Positions 54,491 through 62,986 of a stretch of DNA of 64,000 nucleotides are shown here, piece after piece. The stretch is from contig NZ_JODL01000008.1 of assembly GCF_000718985.1 (NCBI RefSeq), positions 62,001 to 126,000 of the forward strand, given 5' to 3'. A model generated the notes under the pieces. It had not been told where the DNA came from, made no database searches, and saw only the letters and a program-made list of their open reading frames with translations. Numbering within the stretch: the first letter of the stretch is position 1; every line of letters begins with the position of its first letter. The position numbers and the translations under genes were made by a program. The DNA is from Streptomyces megasporus (GTDB lineage: Bacteria; Actinomycetota; Actinomycetes; Streptomycetales; Streptomycetaceae).

Positions 54491-55180
54491 ATGCACGAGG
54501 ACAACGCTCCCGCCCGCCCGATGAGCCGCCGGCTCTTCGTCGGAAGCGCCGGCGCAGTGGCGCTGGGCGCGTCCGCCGGACTGTTGCTGCCCGGCACCGC
54601 ACACGCCCAGACGGTCACCTCGAACCAGACCGGCAACCACAACGGCTTCTACTACTCGTTCTGGACCGACGCTCCCGGAACGGTCTCCATGACCATGGGG
54701 TCCGGTGGCAACTACAGCACCTCGTGGCGCAACACCGGGAACTTCGTCTGCGGCAAGGGCTGGAGCTACGGCGGACGCAGGACCGTGTACTACTCGGGCA
54801 GCTTCAACCCGTCCGGCAACGGTTACCTGTGTCTCTACGGGTGGACGTCGAACCCGCTGGTGGAGTACTACATCGTCGACAACTGGGGCACCTACCGGCC
54901 CACGGGTGAGTACCGGGGCACGGTCCACAGCGACGGCGGCACGTACGACATCTACAAGACGACGCGGTACAACGCCCCCTCGGTCGAGGGCACCCGGACG
55001 TTCGACCAGTACTGGAGCGTCCGGCAGTCGAAGAAGACGGGCGGAACCATCACCACCGGCAACCACTTCGACGCGTGGTCCCGCGCCGGGATGCGGCTGG
55101 GCAGCTTCAACTACTACATGATCATGGCGACGGAGGGCTACCAGAGCAGCGGGAACTCCAACATCACGGTGAGCGGGTGA
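54491..55180 (+). CDS. GH11 endo-1,4-beta-xylanase, Tat-exported
   Basis: 229-aa secreted enzyme cleaving xylan. The ribosome site AGGAGGAAGC precedes the ATG. The signal peptide is twin-arginine type ([16 protein letters not shown]) with cleavage near AHA-Q. The single GH11 jelly-roll domain carries the nucleophile Glu in [10 protein letters not shown] and the acid/base Glu in [12 protein letters not shown]. No cellulose- or xylan-binding module follows, unlike longer family members. It is followed by an orphan sugar-binding lipoprotein, which might capture oligosaccharides, though they are 820 nt apart. Confidence 0.95.
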   Translation: MHEDNAPARPMSRRLFVGSAGAVALGASAGLLLPGTAHAQTVTSNQTGNHNGFYYSFWTDAPGTVSMTMGSGGNYSTSWRNTGNFVCGKGWSYGGRRTVYYSGSFNPSGNGYLCLYGWTSNPLVEYYIVDNWGTYRPTGEYRGTVHSDGGTYDIYKTTRYNAPSVEGTRTFDQYWSVRQSKKTGGTITTGNHFDAWSRAGMRLGSFNYYMIMATEGYQSSGNSNITVSG

Positions 55181-56002
55181 GAAACCCGTCCGTGGAGGGG
55201 ACCGTCGTCGTCCTCGACGGAACCGAGGTCCGTCCGGCGGTCCCTCACGGGGGGAGCTGACCCCGGACAGCCGGAACACCGCACCTGTGGCGCGGCGGCC
55301 GATGGCCGTCGCGCCACTTCCGTTTCCCGGCGGTTCCCGGCCGCGTCCCCGGTCGCGCGCTCGGCGGGCGTCCGGACGCACCGGCGGGGATGGCGATGGG
55401 CTTCGACGACGTCCCCGCTCCCGCGCGGCATGCGAAAGACCTACGAGACGGGCTCCCTGCGCCGGTATTGTCCGGATCAGGTGATGGAGGTCGCTCTCCG
55501 GTCTCTCGACCTTCGAGCCTCTCAGCCCGACCGTCGACGTCGGCCTCAGCGGGAGCCACAGCTTTCCGCCAAAGTCGGCTACTCCGGTCGAACTCCCTCG
55601 CTCGTCCCGTAGGCCCAATCTCATATTAACTCTTCGGAACGGCCGCGAAAGGCCCAAAGAGGAAAAATATCGACAATCCCGCAGGGTTTCTCCTGTCGAT
55701 CGCTTTCCGTGTCAATCGGGATACGCAGGGCGTGGAACGGGTCCGTCGTGAGGTGGATCGGGTGTCGCGCGGGTGCCCCTCCGTCGTCCGCGCGCCGACT
55801 CGCCCGGTATCCGGGCATCGGACTCGGTTGTGTATCAGTCGGTGCACGAGGGGCGCCGAGGTGCCAACCAGGCGTTACGTTTCAGCCGCTCTGTGGCGGC
55901 TTCTGTCGGAACGCCACGCCCTGGTCTCCTGTCCGGTCCCGGTGCGGTGTTCCACGAACGCCGACGTGGAGAGCGGTACCGGTTCGGTTGAGGAGAGGCG
56001 CG
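55181..56002. other. 822-nt gap between xylanase and orphan binding-protein genes
   Basis: An AT-richer patch lies at about 55618-55720 (runs such as ATTAACTC and AAAAATAT) and may mark a promoter. No reading frame here has a supportable start and product; the longest open frames extend into the binding-protein gene without a ribosome site. No repeats noted. Confidence 0.45.
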
Positions 56003-57289
56003 ATGCGACGAAGACGGTTCCTGGGCCTGGCGTCGGGCTTGGCGGGATCCATCGCATGGACGGCGACGGGGTGCGGGGGCAGCGGGACGGCCCGGTCCGA
56101 CGGCTCCACCCTGAAGGTGATCGTGACGGACCACGGAGACGCCGAGGGGGACGACGTCACCCGGGAGTACTGGGACGGGCTGGTCGACTCCTTCCGGGAA
56201 GAGCATCCGGACATCGAGGTCGAGGTCTCCGTCCACCCCGCGAGGGTGGCCGAGCAGAAGGTGGCCGAGGCGGTCGGCAAGGGGGAGCCGCCGGACATCG
56301 CGCAACTCGGTTCCTTCGCCGGCCACGCCGCCGCCGGCAGGCTCCACCCGGTGAACGAGGTGCTGTCCATCCCGGTGCAGGCCGACTTCGTCCCGGCCCT
56401 GGCCTCGGCGGGCGAGCTGCGCCACGTGCAGTACGCGCTGCCGTTCGCCGCCAACCTCCAACTACTCTTCTACAACAAGGAGCTGTTCGCCGCGGCGGGG
56501 CTGGACCCGGACCGGCCGCCCCGCACCTGGGAGGAGTTGCGAGGGGCCGCCGTCGCGCTCCGGGACAGCGGTGTCGACGTCCCCTACGGGCTCGCGTTCG
56601 GCGCCAGGGACGCCCACACCGAGGCCATGGCGTGGATGCTGGGCAACGGCGGCGGCTTCACCGGGGAGGGCGGCCTGTACGCCCTCGCCACCTCGGAGAA
56701 CGTCCAGACCCTGACGTGGCTCCGCGACGAACTCGTCGGCCGGGGGCTGACCACCGCCGACCCCTCCCTCACCAGCCGTCGGGCCCTCTCCGACATGTTC
56801 GTGGAGGGGAAGGTGGGCATGCTCACCGGCAGCCTGTCGCTGATGCGGCGGGCCGAGGACGGGAAGCTCGACCACGGAACGGCTCCGCTGCCCGGCCGGC
56901 GGGGGCCGTCACGGACCTCCCTGGGGTCCGCCCAGTGGATGTTCGCGTTCCGCAGGGAGGGCAACCACGAGGCGGTCGGGGCGTTCCTCGACCACGTCTA
57001 CGCCGAGGAGCACCACTACCGGTTCGCCGACCGTCACACCACACTGCCGGTCACGGTGTCGGCGACGGAACGGATGCGGGGCGACGCGCGGCACAAGCGG
57101 GTGCGGCCCTTCCTGAACCGACTCGGGGCGGCCGAGTTCCACCCGTGGCACAAGGTCTCCTGGGCCGTGGTCGGCGAGGAGATCCGGGAGAACATCGGCC
57201 GGGCCGTCCTGCCCGGAGGCGACCCCGCGAGCGTGCTCGACGCGCTCCAGCGCACGGCGGAGAAGGAGGAGGCCGCACGGGAACGGTGA
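56003..57289 (+). CDS. Orphan extracellular sugar-binding lipoprotein
   Basis: 428 aa. ATG 56003 follows GAGGAGAGG. The N-terminus RRRRFLGLASG is twin-arginine-like and ends in a lipobox with Cys at residue 24 (TATGC). The body is a family-1 solute-binding protein ('GEPPDIAQLGSFAGHAAAGR', 'LPFAANLQLLFYNKELFAAA', 'GSAQWMFAFRREGNHEAVGA'). No permease or ATPase genes adjoin, so it must share a transporter encoded elsewhere or serve another role. It ends at a hairpin convergent with the Cys-rich ORF. Confidence 0.9.
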   Translation: MRRRRFLGLASGLAGSIAWTATGCGGSGTARSDGSTLKVIVTDHGDAEGDDVTREYWDGLVDSFREEHPDIEVEVSVHPARVAEQKVAEAVGKGEPPDIAQLGSFAGHAAAGRLHPVNEVLSIPVQADFVPALASAGELRHVQYALPFAANLQLLFYNKELFAAAGLDPDRPPRTWEELRGAAVALRDSGVDVPYGLAFGARDAHTEAMAWMLGNGGGFTGEGGLYALATSENVQTLTWLRDELVGRGLTTADPSLTSRRALSDMFVEGKVGMLTGSLSLMRRAEDGKLDHGTAPLPGRRGPSRTSLGSAQWMFAFRREGNHEAVGAFLDHVYAEEHHYRFADRHTTLPVTVSATERMRGDARHKRVRPFLNRLGAAEFHPWHKVSWAVVGEEIRENIGRAVLPGGDPASVLDALQRTAEKEEAARER

Positions 57290-57299
57290 CACCGAGCGG

Positions 57300-57339
57300 C
57301 CGAGGGGCCCGACCGCCGGTGTGCGGCCGGGCCCCTCGG
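57300..57339. terminator. Terminator hairpin between convergent genes
   Basis: Perfect 12-bp inverted repeat (CCGAGGGGCCCG at 57300-57311 with its complement at 57328-57339), 16-nt loop, 10 nt after the binding-protein stop. Confidence 0.65.
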
Positions 57340-57379
57340 CGCCTTGCTCCGTTGCTCCGTCGTCTCCTCGGGCGGGCGG

Positions 57380-57529
57380 TCAGCCGCAGCTACCGCCGCA
57401 CCGGCAGCCGCCGCCGGACTGGCAGCCGCACGAGCATCCTGACCCGCAGCCGCAGGCCCCCAGCACGGGCAGTGAGCGTCGTTCGTCAGCCCGCTCGGCC
57501 GCCGTGGACGGGGTCGGGAAGTCCGCCAT
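57380..57529 (-). CDS. Cysteine-rich small protein (49 aa)
   Basis: The ATG at 57529 is preceded by GAGGAGGT at 5 nt. The first 25 residues are charged (AAERADERRSLPVLG); the last 24 contain eight cysteines among glycines, with the core CGCGSGCSCGC and a second cluster CRCGGSC. The pattern suggests metal binding (metallothionein-like) or a modified peptide, but no modification enzymes adjoin. It lies next to phoU on the same strand, 145 nt upstream of the phoU stop side. The ribosome site and codon use support a real gene. Confidence 0.7.
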   Translation of the reverse strand: MADFPTPSTAAERADERRSLPVLGACGCGSGCSCGCQSGGGCRCGGSCG

Positions 57530-57633
57530 GAGTACCTCCTCAGCCGGTTCTCACCGGTTGTCGCCGGTGCTCCTCCGCAACCCATTGACGTCCCCACCCA
57601 CCGAGCGCGTCAACGGCGCGTGGAGGCACGGCC

Positions 57634-57659
57634 CGCGCCCCCGCGTGGGCGGGGGCGCG
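57634..57659 (-). terminator. Terminator downstream of phoU
   Basis: Perfect 11-bp inverted repeat (57634-57644 with 57649-57659), 4-nt loop, 16 nt beyond the phoU stop on the minus strand. Confidence 0.65.
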
Positions 57660-57674
57660 TGAGGCGGAGCCGGG

Positions 57675-58373
57675 TCAGGCGTTCTTGCTCCGGGCGCTCT
57701 CCGCGTCCGCGCCGGCGGCCGGGTCCACCTCGTCCGCGTAGTCGCCGGTGACCAGGTAGACGACGCGACGGGCCACCGAGACCGCGTGGTCGGCGAAGCG
57801 CTCGTAGTAGCGGCCCAGCAGGGTGACGTCCACGGCCGTCTCGATGCCGTGCTTCCAGCGGTCGTCCATCAGGTGCTGGAAGAGGGTGCGGTGGAGGAGG
57901 TCCATCGCGTCGTCGTCCTGCTCCAACTGGAGCGCCAGGTCGACGTCCTTGGTGATGATGACCTCGCGCGCCTTGGCCATCAGGCGCTGCGCGAGCTGAC
58001 CCATCTCCAGAATGGTCGCCTGGAGGTCCCGCGGCACCGCCGACTCGGGGTAGCGCAGCCGGGCCACCTTGGCGACGTGCTGCGCCAGGTCGCCCGAGCG
58101 CTCCAGGTCGGCGCTCATCCGCAGGGAGGTGACGACGATCCGCAGGTCGGTGGCGACCGGCTGCTGGCGGGCCAGCAGGGTTATGGCCTTGGTCTCCAGC
58201 TCCCGCTGGAGGTCGTCCACCTTCTCGTCCGCGGCGATCACGCTCTCGGCGAGATGGAGGTCCGCGTCCAGCATCGCCGTGGTGGCTCGGCCGATCGCGG
58301 AGCCGACGAGCCGGGCCATCTCGACCAGGCCGTCACCGATCGAGTCCAGCTCCTCGTGGTACGCGTCCCGCAT
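57675..58373 (-). CDS. phoU: Phosphate transport accessory protein PhoU
   Basis: 232 aa, two tandem three-helix PhoU domains with the metal-binding pattern ('LRMSADLERSGDLAQHVAKV' in the first, 'YYERFADHAVSVARRVVYLV' in the second). It modulates PhoR and the Pst transporter. The start ATG 58373 matches the family N-terminus RDAYHEELDSIGDGL. It is divergent from phoR-phoP, with PHO-box repeats between them, so it is expected to be under PhoP control. Confidence 0.96.
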   Translation of the reverse strand: MRDAYHEELDSIGDGLVEMARLVGSAIGRATTAMLDADLHLAESVIAADEKVDDLQRELETKAITLLARQQPVATDLRIVVTSLRMSADLERSGDLAQHVAKVARLRYPESAVPRDLQATILEMGQLAQRLMAKAREVIITKDVDLALQLEQDDDAMDLLHRTLFQHLMDDRWKHGIETAVDVTLLGRYYERFADHAVSVARRVVYLVTGDYADEVDPAAGADAESARSKNA

Positions 58374-58512
58374 GACTTTCCTTCCCCTCGCATGACGTGA
58401 CCGTGGGGGCCCGGCCCCGTGGGGCCCGGGGACCGGTTGGGGCACAAGGCCCCCCGCTGTTCCCCCTACGCTCCCACGTTCCGTCCGAAACACGACCGGC
58501 TCCGCCCGCCCA

Positions 58513-58546
58513 AGTGAACCGGCACCGACACCGACGTGAACTCTCG
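58513..58546. promoter_or_regulatory. PHO box (PhoP-binding direct repeats)
   Basis: GTGAAC (reverse complement of GTTCAC) occurs at 58514-58519 and 58536-58541, exactly 22 nt apart, with a degenerate unit at 58525, i.e. three 11-nt repeats. This matches the Streptomyces PHO-box pattern in the phoU/phoRP intergenic region. Confidence 0.75.
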
Positions 58547-58614
58547 GAGACGAGTGTTCGAGTAGGACCCCGAACAGCTACGGCCGTCTTCCGGGGCCTG
58601 CTTAACCTGGACAC

Positions 58615-60042
58615 ATGGACGTGAACGCGGCGGTCGCCGCAGTGGCAGCGATCGCCGGGGTGTGCACCGGCGTGATCGCGGTGCTCGCGTTCCGCTGGAG
58701 CGAACGCGAGCAGGCCCGTCCCACGCGCAGTTCCCTCCACACCGAGGCCGTGCTGCCTCCGGGTGTGGACACCGTGCTGTCCGTCCTCCGATCGTCCGCC
58801 GTCGTGCTGGACGAGTCCGACGCCGTGGTCAAGGCCAGCTCGGCCGCGTACGCCCTCGGGCTGGTGCGCGGCGGGAAGCTCGTCGTGGAGCCGATGCTCC
58901 GGATGGCCCGCGACACCCGCCGCGACGGCGAGATCCGTCAGACCGACCTCGAGCTGCCGCGGCGCGGCACCGGCCGGGGGGAGGCCCTGGCCGTCTCCGC
59001 GCGGGTGGCACCCCTGGGCTCCCGGCTCGTCCTGCTGCTGGTGGAGGACATGACCGAGGCCCGGCGCATCGAGGCGGTGCGCCGGGACTTCGTGGCGAAC
59101 GTCAGCCACGAGCTGAAGACACCGGTCGGCGCGCTCTCGCTGCTGTCGGAGGCGGTGATGGACGCCTCCGACGACCCCGAGGCGGTGGAGCGCTTCGCCG
59201 GCCGCATGCAGACCGAGGCGACACGGCTGACCAACCTCGTCCAGGAGCTGATCGACCTGTCGCGGGTGCAGAACGACGACCCGCTGGATGACTCCGAGCC
59301 CGTCCGGGTGGACGAGCTGGTGGCCGAGGCCATCGACCGCTGCCGCCAGCAGGCGGGCGCCAAGCAGATCACCATCGCCACGGGCGGCACCGCCGGCCTC
59401 CACGTGTGGGGCAACCGCGGGCAGCTCGCGGCGGCGCTCGGCAACCTGGTGGAGAACGCCGTGAACTACTCCCCGTCCCGCACCCGGGTGGGCATCTCCG
59501 GGCGCAGGGTCGCGGCCCCGGGCGGTGACATGATCGAGGTCGCGGTGACCGACCAGGGCATCGGGATCTCCGACAAGGACAAGGAGCGGATCTTCGAACG
59601 CTTCTACCGCGTCGACCCGGCCCGCTCCCGAGCCACCGGCGGCACCGGCCTGGGCCTGGCCATCGTCAAGCACGTGGCCGCCTCGCACGGCGGGGAGGTC
59701 ACGGTGTGGAGCGCCGAGGGCCAGGGCTCCACCTTCACCCTGCGCCTGCCGGAGGCCGGCAGCGCGCGGGAGCGCGAGGAGGCCCGGCGGCGCGAGCGGC
59801 AGCGGGCGGCGGGCGCGCTGCGCGAACCGACGGACTTCGGCGACACTGGCGCCGACGCCGCCGAACACGCCGACTACGCCGACGCCGCCGACGGAGACGT
59901 CCGCGAGGACCACGACCGCGGCGCCCGCGACGGCACGGACCGCGGTTCCGGGCACCCGCACCGGACCGCCCCTCGATCCCCCACATCCCCCCACGACTCC
60001 AACGATCATCATTCCGCTCCAGCCCCGGAGGTCCTCCCGTGA
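58615..60042 (+). CDS. phoR: Phosphate sensor histidine kinase PhoR (SenX3 type)
   Basis: 475 aa. It has one N-terminal membrane helix ('VAAIAGVCTGVIAVLAFRWS'), a PAS-like region ('SSAVVLDESDAVVKASSAAY'), the H-box with His at residue 165 (VSHELKTPVGAL), N-box NLVENAVNYS, G1 DQGIGI and G2 GTGLGLAIV. A C-terminal tail of about 80 Asp/Ala/His-rich residues is disordered. Its stop overlaps the phoP GTG. It responds to phosphate limitation by way of Pst and PhoU. Confidence 0.95.
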   Translation: MDVNAAVAAVAAIAGVCTGVIAVLAFRWSEREQARPTRSSLHTEAVLPPGVDTVLSVLRSSAVVLDESDAVVKASSAAYALGLVRGGKLVVEPMLRMARDTRRDGEIRQTDLELPRRGTGRGEALAVSARVAPLGSRLVLLLVEDMTEARRIEAVRRDFVANVSHELKTPVGALSLLSEAVMDASDDPEAVERFAGRMQTEATRLTNLVQELIDLSRVQNDDPLDDSEPVRVDELVAEAIDRCRQQAGAKQITIATGGTAGLHVWGNRGQLAAALGNLVENAVNYSPSRTRVGISGRRVAAPGGDMIEVAVTDQGIGISDKDKERIFERFYRVDPARSRATGGTGLGLAIVKHVAASHGGEVTVWSAEGQGSTFTLRLPEAGSAREREEARRRERQRAAGALREPTDFGDTGADAAEHADYADAADGDVREDHDRGARDGTDRGSGHPHRTAPRSPTSPHDSNDHHSAPAPEVLP

Positions 60043-60719
60043 CCCGAGTGCTCGTCGTCGAGGACGAGGAATCGTTCAGCGACGCACTGTCGTACATGCT
60101 GCGCAAGGAAGGTTTCGAGGTGGCCGTCGCCTCCACGGGCCCGGACGGCCTGGAGGAGTTCGAGCGCAACGGCGCCGATCTGGTGCTGCTCGACCTGATG
60201 CTGCCGGGACTGCCCGGCACGGAGGTGTGCCGTCAGTTGCGCGGTCGCTCCAACGTCCCGGTCATCATGGTGACCGCCAAGGACAGCGAGATCGACAAGG
60301 TCGTCGGCCTGGAGATAGGAGCCGACGACTACGTGACCAAGCCCTTCTCCTCCCGCGAGCTGGTGGCCCGCATCCGGGCCGTGCTGCGGCGGCGCGGCGA
60401 GCCCGAGGAGGCCGTCTCGGCGGCCCTGGAGGCCGGGCCGGTGCGCATGGACGTGGATCGGCACGTGGTGACGGTCGGGGGCAGCAAGGTCGACCTGCCG
60501 CTGAAGGAGTTCGACCTGCTGGAGATGCTCCTGCGCAACGCCGGCCGGGTGCTGACCCGCATGCAACTGATAGACCGCGTCTGGGGCGCGGACTACGTCG
60601 GCGACACCAAGACGCTGGACGTGCACGTCAAGAGATTGCGCGCCAAGATCGAGCCGGACCCGAGCGCGCCGCGCTACCTGGTGACGGTGCGGGGGCTGGG
60701 CTACAAGTTCGAGCCGTGA
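60039..60719 (+). CDS. phoP: Phosphate response regulator PhoP
   Basis: 226 aa with a GTG start. The receiver has EDEE near the start, the phospho-acceptor Asp at residue 52 (VLLDLMLPGLPG), the Thr in VTAKD and the Lys in YVTKPFSS. The winged-helix output ('VDLPLKEFDLLEMLLRNAGR', 'DTKTLDVHVKRLRAKIEPD') binds GTTCAC repeats. It controls the pho regulon and represses nitrogen genes in streptomycetes by competition with GlnR, also encoded here. Confidence 0.96.
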   Translation: MTRVLVVEDEESFSDALSYMLRKEGFEVAVASTGPDGLEEFERNGADLVLLDLMLPGLPGTEVCRQLRGRSNVPVIMVTAKDSEIDKVVGLEIGADDYVTKPFSSRELVARIRAVLRRRGEPEEAVSAALEAGPVRMDVDRHVVTVGGSKVDLPLKEFDLLEMLLRNAGRVLTRMQLIDRVWGADYVGDTKTLDVHVKRLRAKIEPDPSAPRYLVTVRGLGYKFEP

Positions 60720-60808
60720 CGGTCGTGTGCCGCCGCGCGTGGCGTGGCGGCACACGACCGAGACGACGGTGGGGCCGCCCCGTGTGGGGGCGGCCCCACC
60801 GTCGTCTC
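60720..60808. terminator. Two perfect tandem hairpins after phoP
   Basis: Hairpin 1: 15-bp arms 60720-60734 and 60746-60760, 11-nt loop. Hairpin 2: 22-bp arms 60760-60781 and 60787-60808, 5-nt loop. They share one base, start on the phoP stop codon's last base plus one, and lie before the convergent lipoprotein gene. Confidence 0.85.
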
Positions 60809-60855
60809 AGCGCGGTGGTGGCGCGGGTGGCGCGGCGGGGCCGGCGCTCCGCGCG

Positions 60856-61488
60856 TTACTCCGTTTCGGCGGGCTCGACGGCGTCACCGGGCTCGCCGTT
60901 CTCCGCGGCGGAGGCGCTCGCCTCGGGCGAGGCGGACTCGGAGCCGCCCGGCTCGGGGTTCCGGGCCTCCTGCGTCGGAGCGGCGCTGGGGCCGTAGCCC
61001 GCCCAGGCGCCGGTCTCCGGGACCACGGTCACGCGCATCTCCACCCGGCCGGTCGAGCTGAGCTCGAAGACGATCGGCTGGGCGTTGCCGTCCGAGATGC
61101 CCGCCTGGTCGGCGTCGGGGATGAGCGCGGAGGCGTTGCCCTCGCCGCCCAGCGCCAGGGAGCCACCCGCCGGGACGGTCAGGTCCTGGCCCTCGGCCGG
61201 GCTGAGTTCCGCGGTCTCGCCGGAACCGGCGATCGTGATGGACTCCAGCCTCTCGTCCTCGGAACCGTTGTTGAAGATGCGGGCCGAGACGGAGGCGGGG
61301 CCCGAGCCGTCCTCGTCGGTGACGATGTTGACGTTCTGGATCTCGATGTCACCGACGGCGGTGGAGGCGTTGTCGGCCTGGATGTTCAGGCTCTGTGCGT
61401 CGGGCCCGGCACCGCAGGCGGTCAGGGCTGCGATCGAGAGCGCAAGGGTGGAGGCGGCGAGGGCGCCGCGTCGAAGGCTGCTGCTCAC
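60856..61488 (-). CDS. Secreted lipoprotein of unknown function
   Basis: 210 aa, GTG start. The signal peptide ends in a lipobox with Cys at residue 25 (ALTACG). The mature part is beta-rich ('IEIQNVNIVTDEDGSGPASV', 'RIFNNGSEDERLESITIAGS') with a fold reminiscent of PCu(A)C-type copper chaperones, though the usual His/Met ligand pattern is not seen. The C-terminal 45 residues are Ser/Ala/Glu/Pro-rich. It is convergent with phoP. Homologues sit between phoP and carD in other streptomycetes as I remember. Confidence 0.88.
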   Translation of the reverse strand: MSSSLRRGALAASTLALSIAALTACGAGPDAQSLNIQADNASTAVGDIEIQNVNIVTDEDGSGPASVSARIFNNGSEDERLESITIAGSGETAELSPAEGQDLTVPAGGSLALGGEGNASALIPDADQAGISDGNAQPIVFELSSTGRVEMRVTVVPETGAWAGYGPSAAPTQEARNPEPGGSESASPEASASAAENGEPGDAVEPAETE

Positions 61489-62064
61489 GGCGGCGGCAAC
61501 TCCTAGCGGGTGGGTGGTCTGTCGGCGAGGCTCAGCGTACCGACCCCCTTCGCGGCATCCTCACCCGACCCGCCTCGAAGCGTCTCGCCGGGGTGGGCCG
61601 AACGGTGCGAACGGCCTTCGAGGGGCGGCCCGGAGACGGGCGCGGTCGAGAAGCGCGGGCGCGGAGTCGGCCGGCGGAATATCGACTGCACGTCCGTGCG
61701 AACGATTACGCGCATTCCCCGGAACGCCCCGCGGAAGGGCGCTCGGAAGGTTCGCCGGAAATCGACGGACGAGCCGTTCACGGGGTGGCTGATCAATATC
61801 GACAGGGCCGTTCGCCCGACCCAAGGATTCCGACAAAACGGACGTACGGGTGTTTCTGATGGGCTCTCCGAGGGTGGTGACGCGCGCGTTTCACGCCCCT
61901 CGCACAGCCCCTCTCACCTGCGAATTCCTGGTTCCGCTGCCCCCTCGCAGCACGATCCGGGCGCTGTTGTCAAGCCCCGAGATATGCCCTGACCTGCGAA
62001 AACGCCATTCAGAAGAGGGCGCTCCCGTGTTACCCTGGATAGCCACGGAAGGGGTACCTGTCAC
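61489..62064. other. 576-nt intergenic region with carD promoter
   Basis: Contains a candidate promoter just before carD: TTCAGA (62008-62013), 17 nt, TACCCT (62031-62036). The rest, between the start of the lipoprotein gene and about 61,960, shows no reading frame with a ribosome site and no clear repeat. Confidence 0.5.
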
Positions 62065-62547
62065 ATGACGTTCAAGGTTGGCGACACCGTGGTCTATCCC
62101 CATCACGGGGCCGCGCTGATCGAGGCCATCGAAACTCGCCAGATCAAAGGCGTGGACAAGACCTACTTGGTTCTGAAGGTCGCGCAGGGCGACCTGGAGG
62201 TGCGCGTACCGGCGGAAAACGCGGAGCTCGTCGGCGTGCGCGACGTGGTCGGCCAGGACGGCCTCGACCGGGTCTTCGAGGTGCTCCGCGCGCCCTATGC
62301 CGAGGAGCCGACCAACTGGTCCCGTCGGTACAAGGCGAATCTGGAGAAGCTCGCTTCCGGTGACGTGATCAAGGTGGCCGAGGTCGTGCGCGACCTGTGG
62401 CGCCGGGAGCGCGAGCGCGGACTCTCCGCGGGTGAGAAGCGGATGCTCGCCAAGGCTCGGCAGATCCTGGTGAGCGAGCTGGCCCTGGCGGAGAACACCA
62501 ACGAGGACAAGGCGGAGGCGCTGCTCGACGAGGTTCTGGCGTCCTGA
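62065..62547 (+). CDS. carD: CarD-family RNA polymerase-binding regulator
   Basis: 160 aa. N-terminal RNAP-interaction Tudor-like domain ('[20 protein letters not shown]', '[20 protein letters not shown]') and helical C-terminal DNA-minor-groove domain containing the conserved Trp in [14 protein letters not shown]. It stabilises open promoter complexes, notably at rRNA promoters. GGAAGGGG precedes the ATG. The carD-ispD-ispF order is conserved in actinobacteria. Here 439 nt of non-coding DNA separates carD from ispD, so they may be transcribed separately. Confidence 0.96.
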   Translation: MTFKVGDTVVYPHHGAALIEAIETRQIKGVDKTYLVLKVAQGDLEVRVPAENAELVGVRDVVGQDGLDRVFEVLRAPYAEEPTNWSRRYKANLEKLASGDVIKVAEVVRDLWRRERERGLSAGEKRMLAKARQILVSELALAENTNEDKAEALLDEVLAS

Positions 62548-62986
62548 ACCGACACACGGGCCGCCCGCACCGGTTCCGTGACGGTGGGTGTACGACGCTC
62601 GTCGCCACCCGTCGACGACATCCGTCCAAGTGAACACGACCGCTTCGGTGAACAGTCGGAACACCACGTACGACCCCGGCCGGTGAGAGGACTCCCCATC
62701 GGTGGAGACGACGGCCGGCGCATGCGAAGTGAACGTGAACGGTGCCGCGGTGCCCGAGTGAGGACACGAGTCCTTCGCCGGGCGCTGCGGCGTATCCGGA
62801 CCGCGGCACATCCGGGGGCGCACCGAACGGTGCGGGAGCGATCGCCAGGCCGCACGGCACCGTCAGGCGCCGAAGGGCCGGGCCCGGGCGGCTGCTCGAC
62901 CGGTCGTCACGGAAGGGGCCGATCGGTGCGTCACGCCCGGCACGCTGTGTGCCATACCCACCTCCGCCGAGGACACAAACCTGAAC
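62548..62986. other. Intergenic carD-ispD with repeated GTGAAC
   Basis: GTGAAC appears at 62630-62635, 62648-62653, 62729-62734 and 62735-62740, four times in 111 nt. The last two are directly adjacent. The first pair are 18 nt apart, not the 11- or 22-nt PHO spacing. No small gene is evident. Could be PhoP half-sites or chance. Confidence 0.45.

Noticed and set aside
61510..61992. 160-aa plus-strand frame upstream of carD
   Set aside because: No ribosome site, Arg/Pro/Ser-rich composition unlike real genes here, and it runs through the presumed carD promoter.
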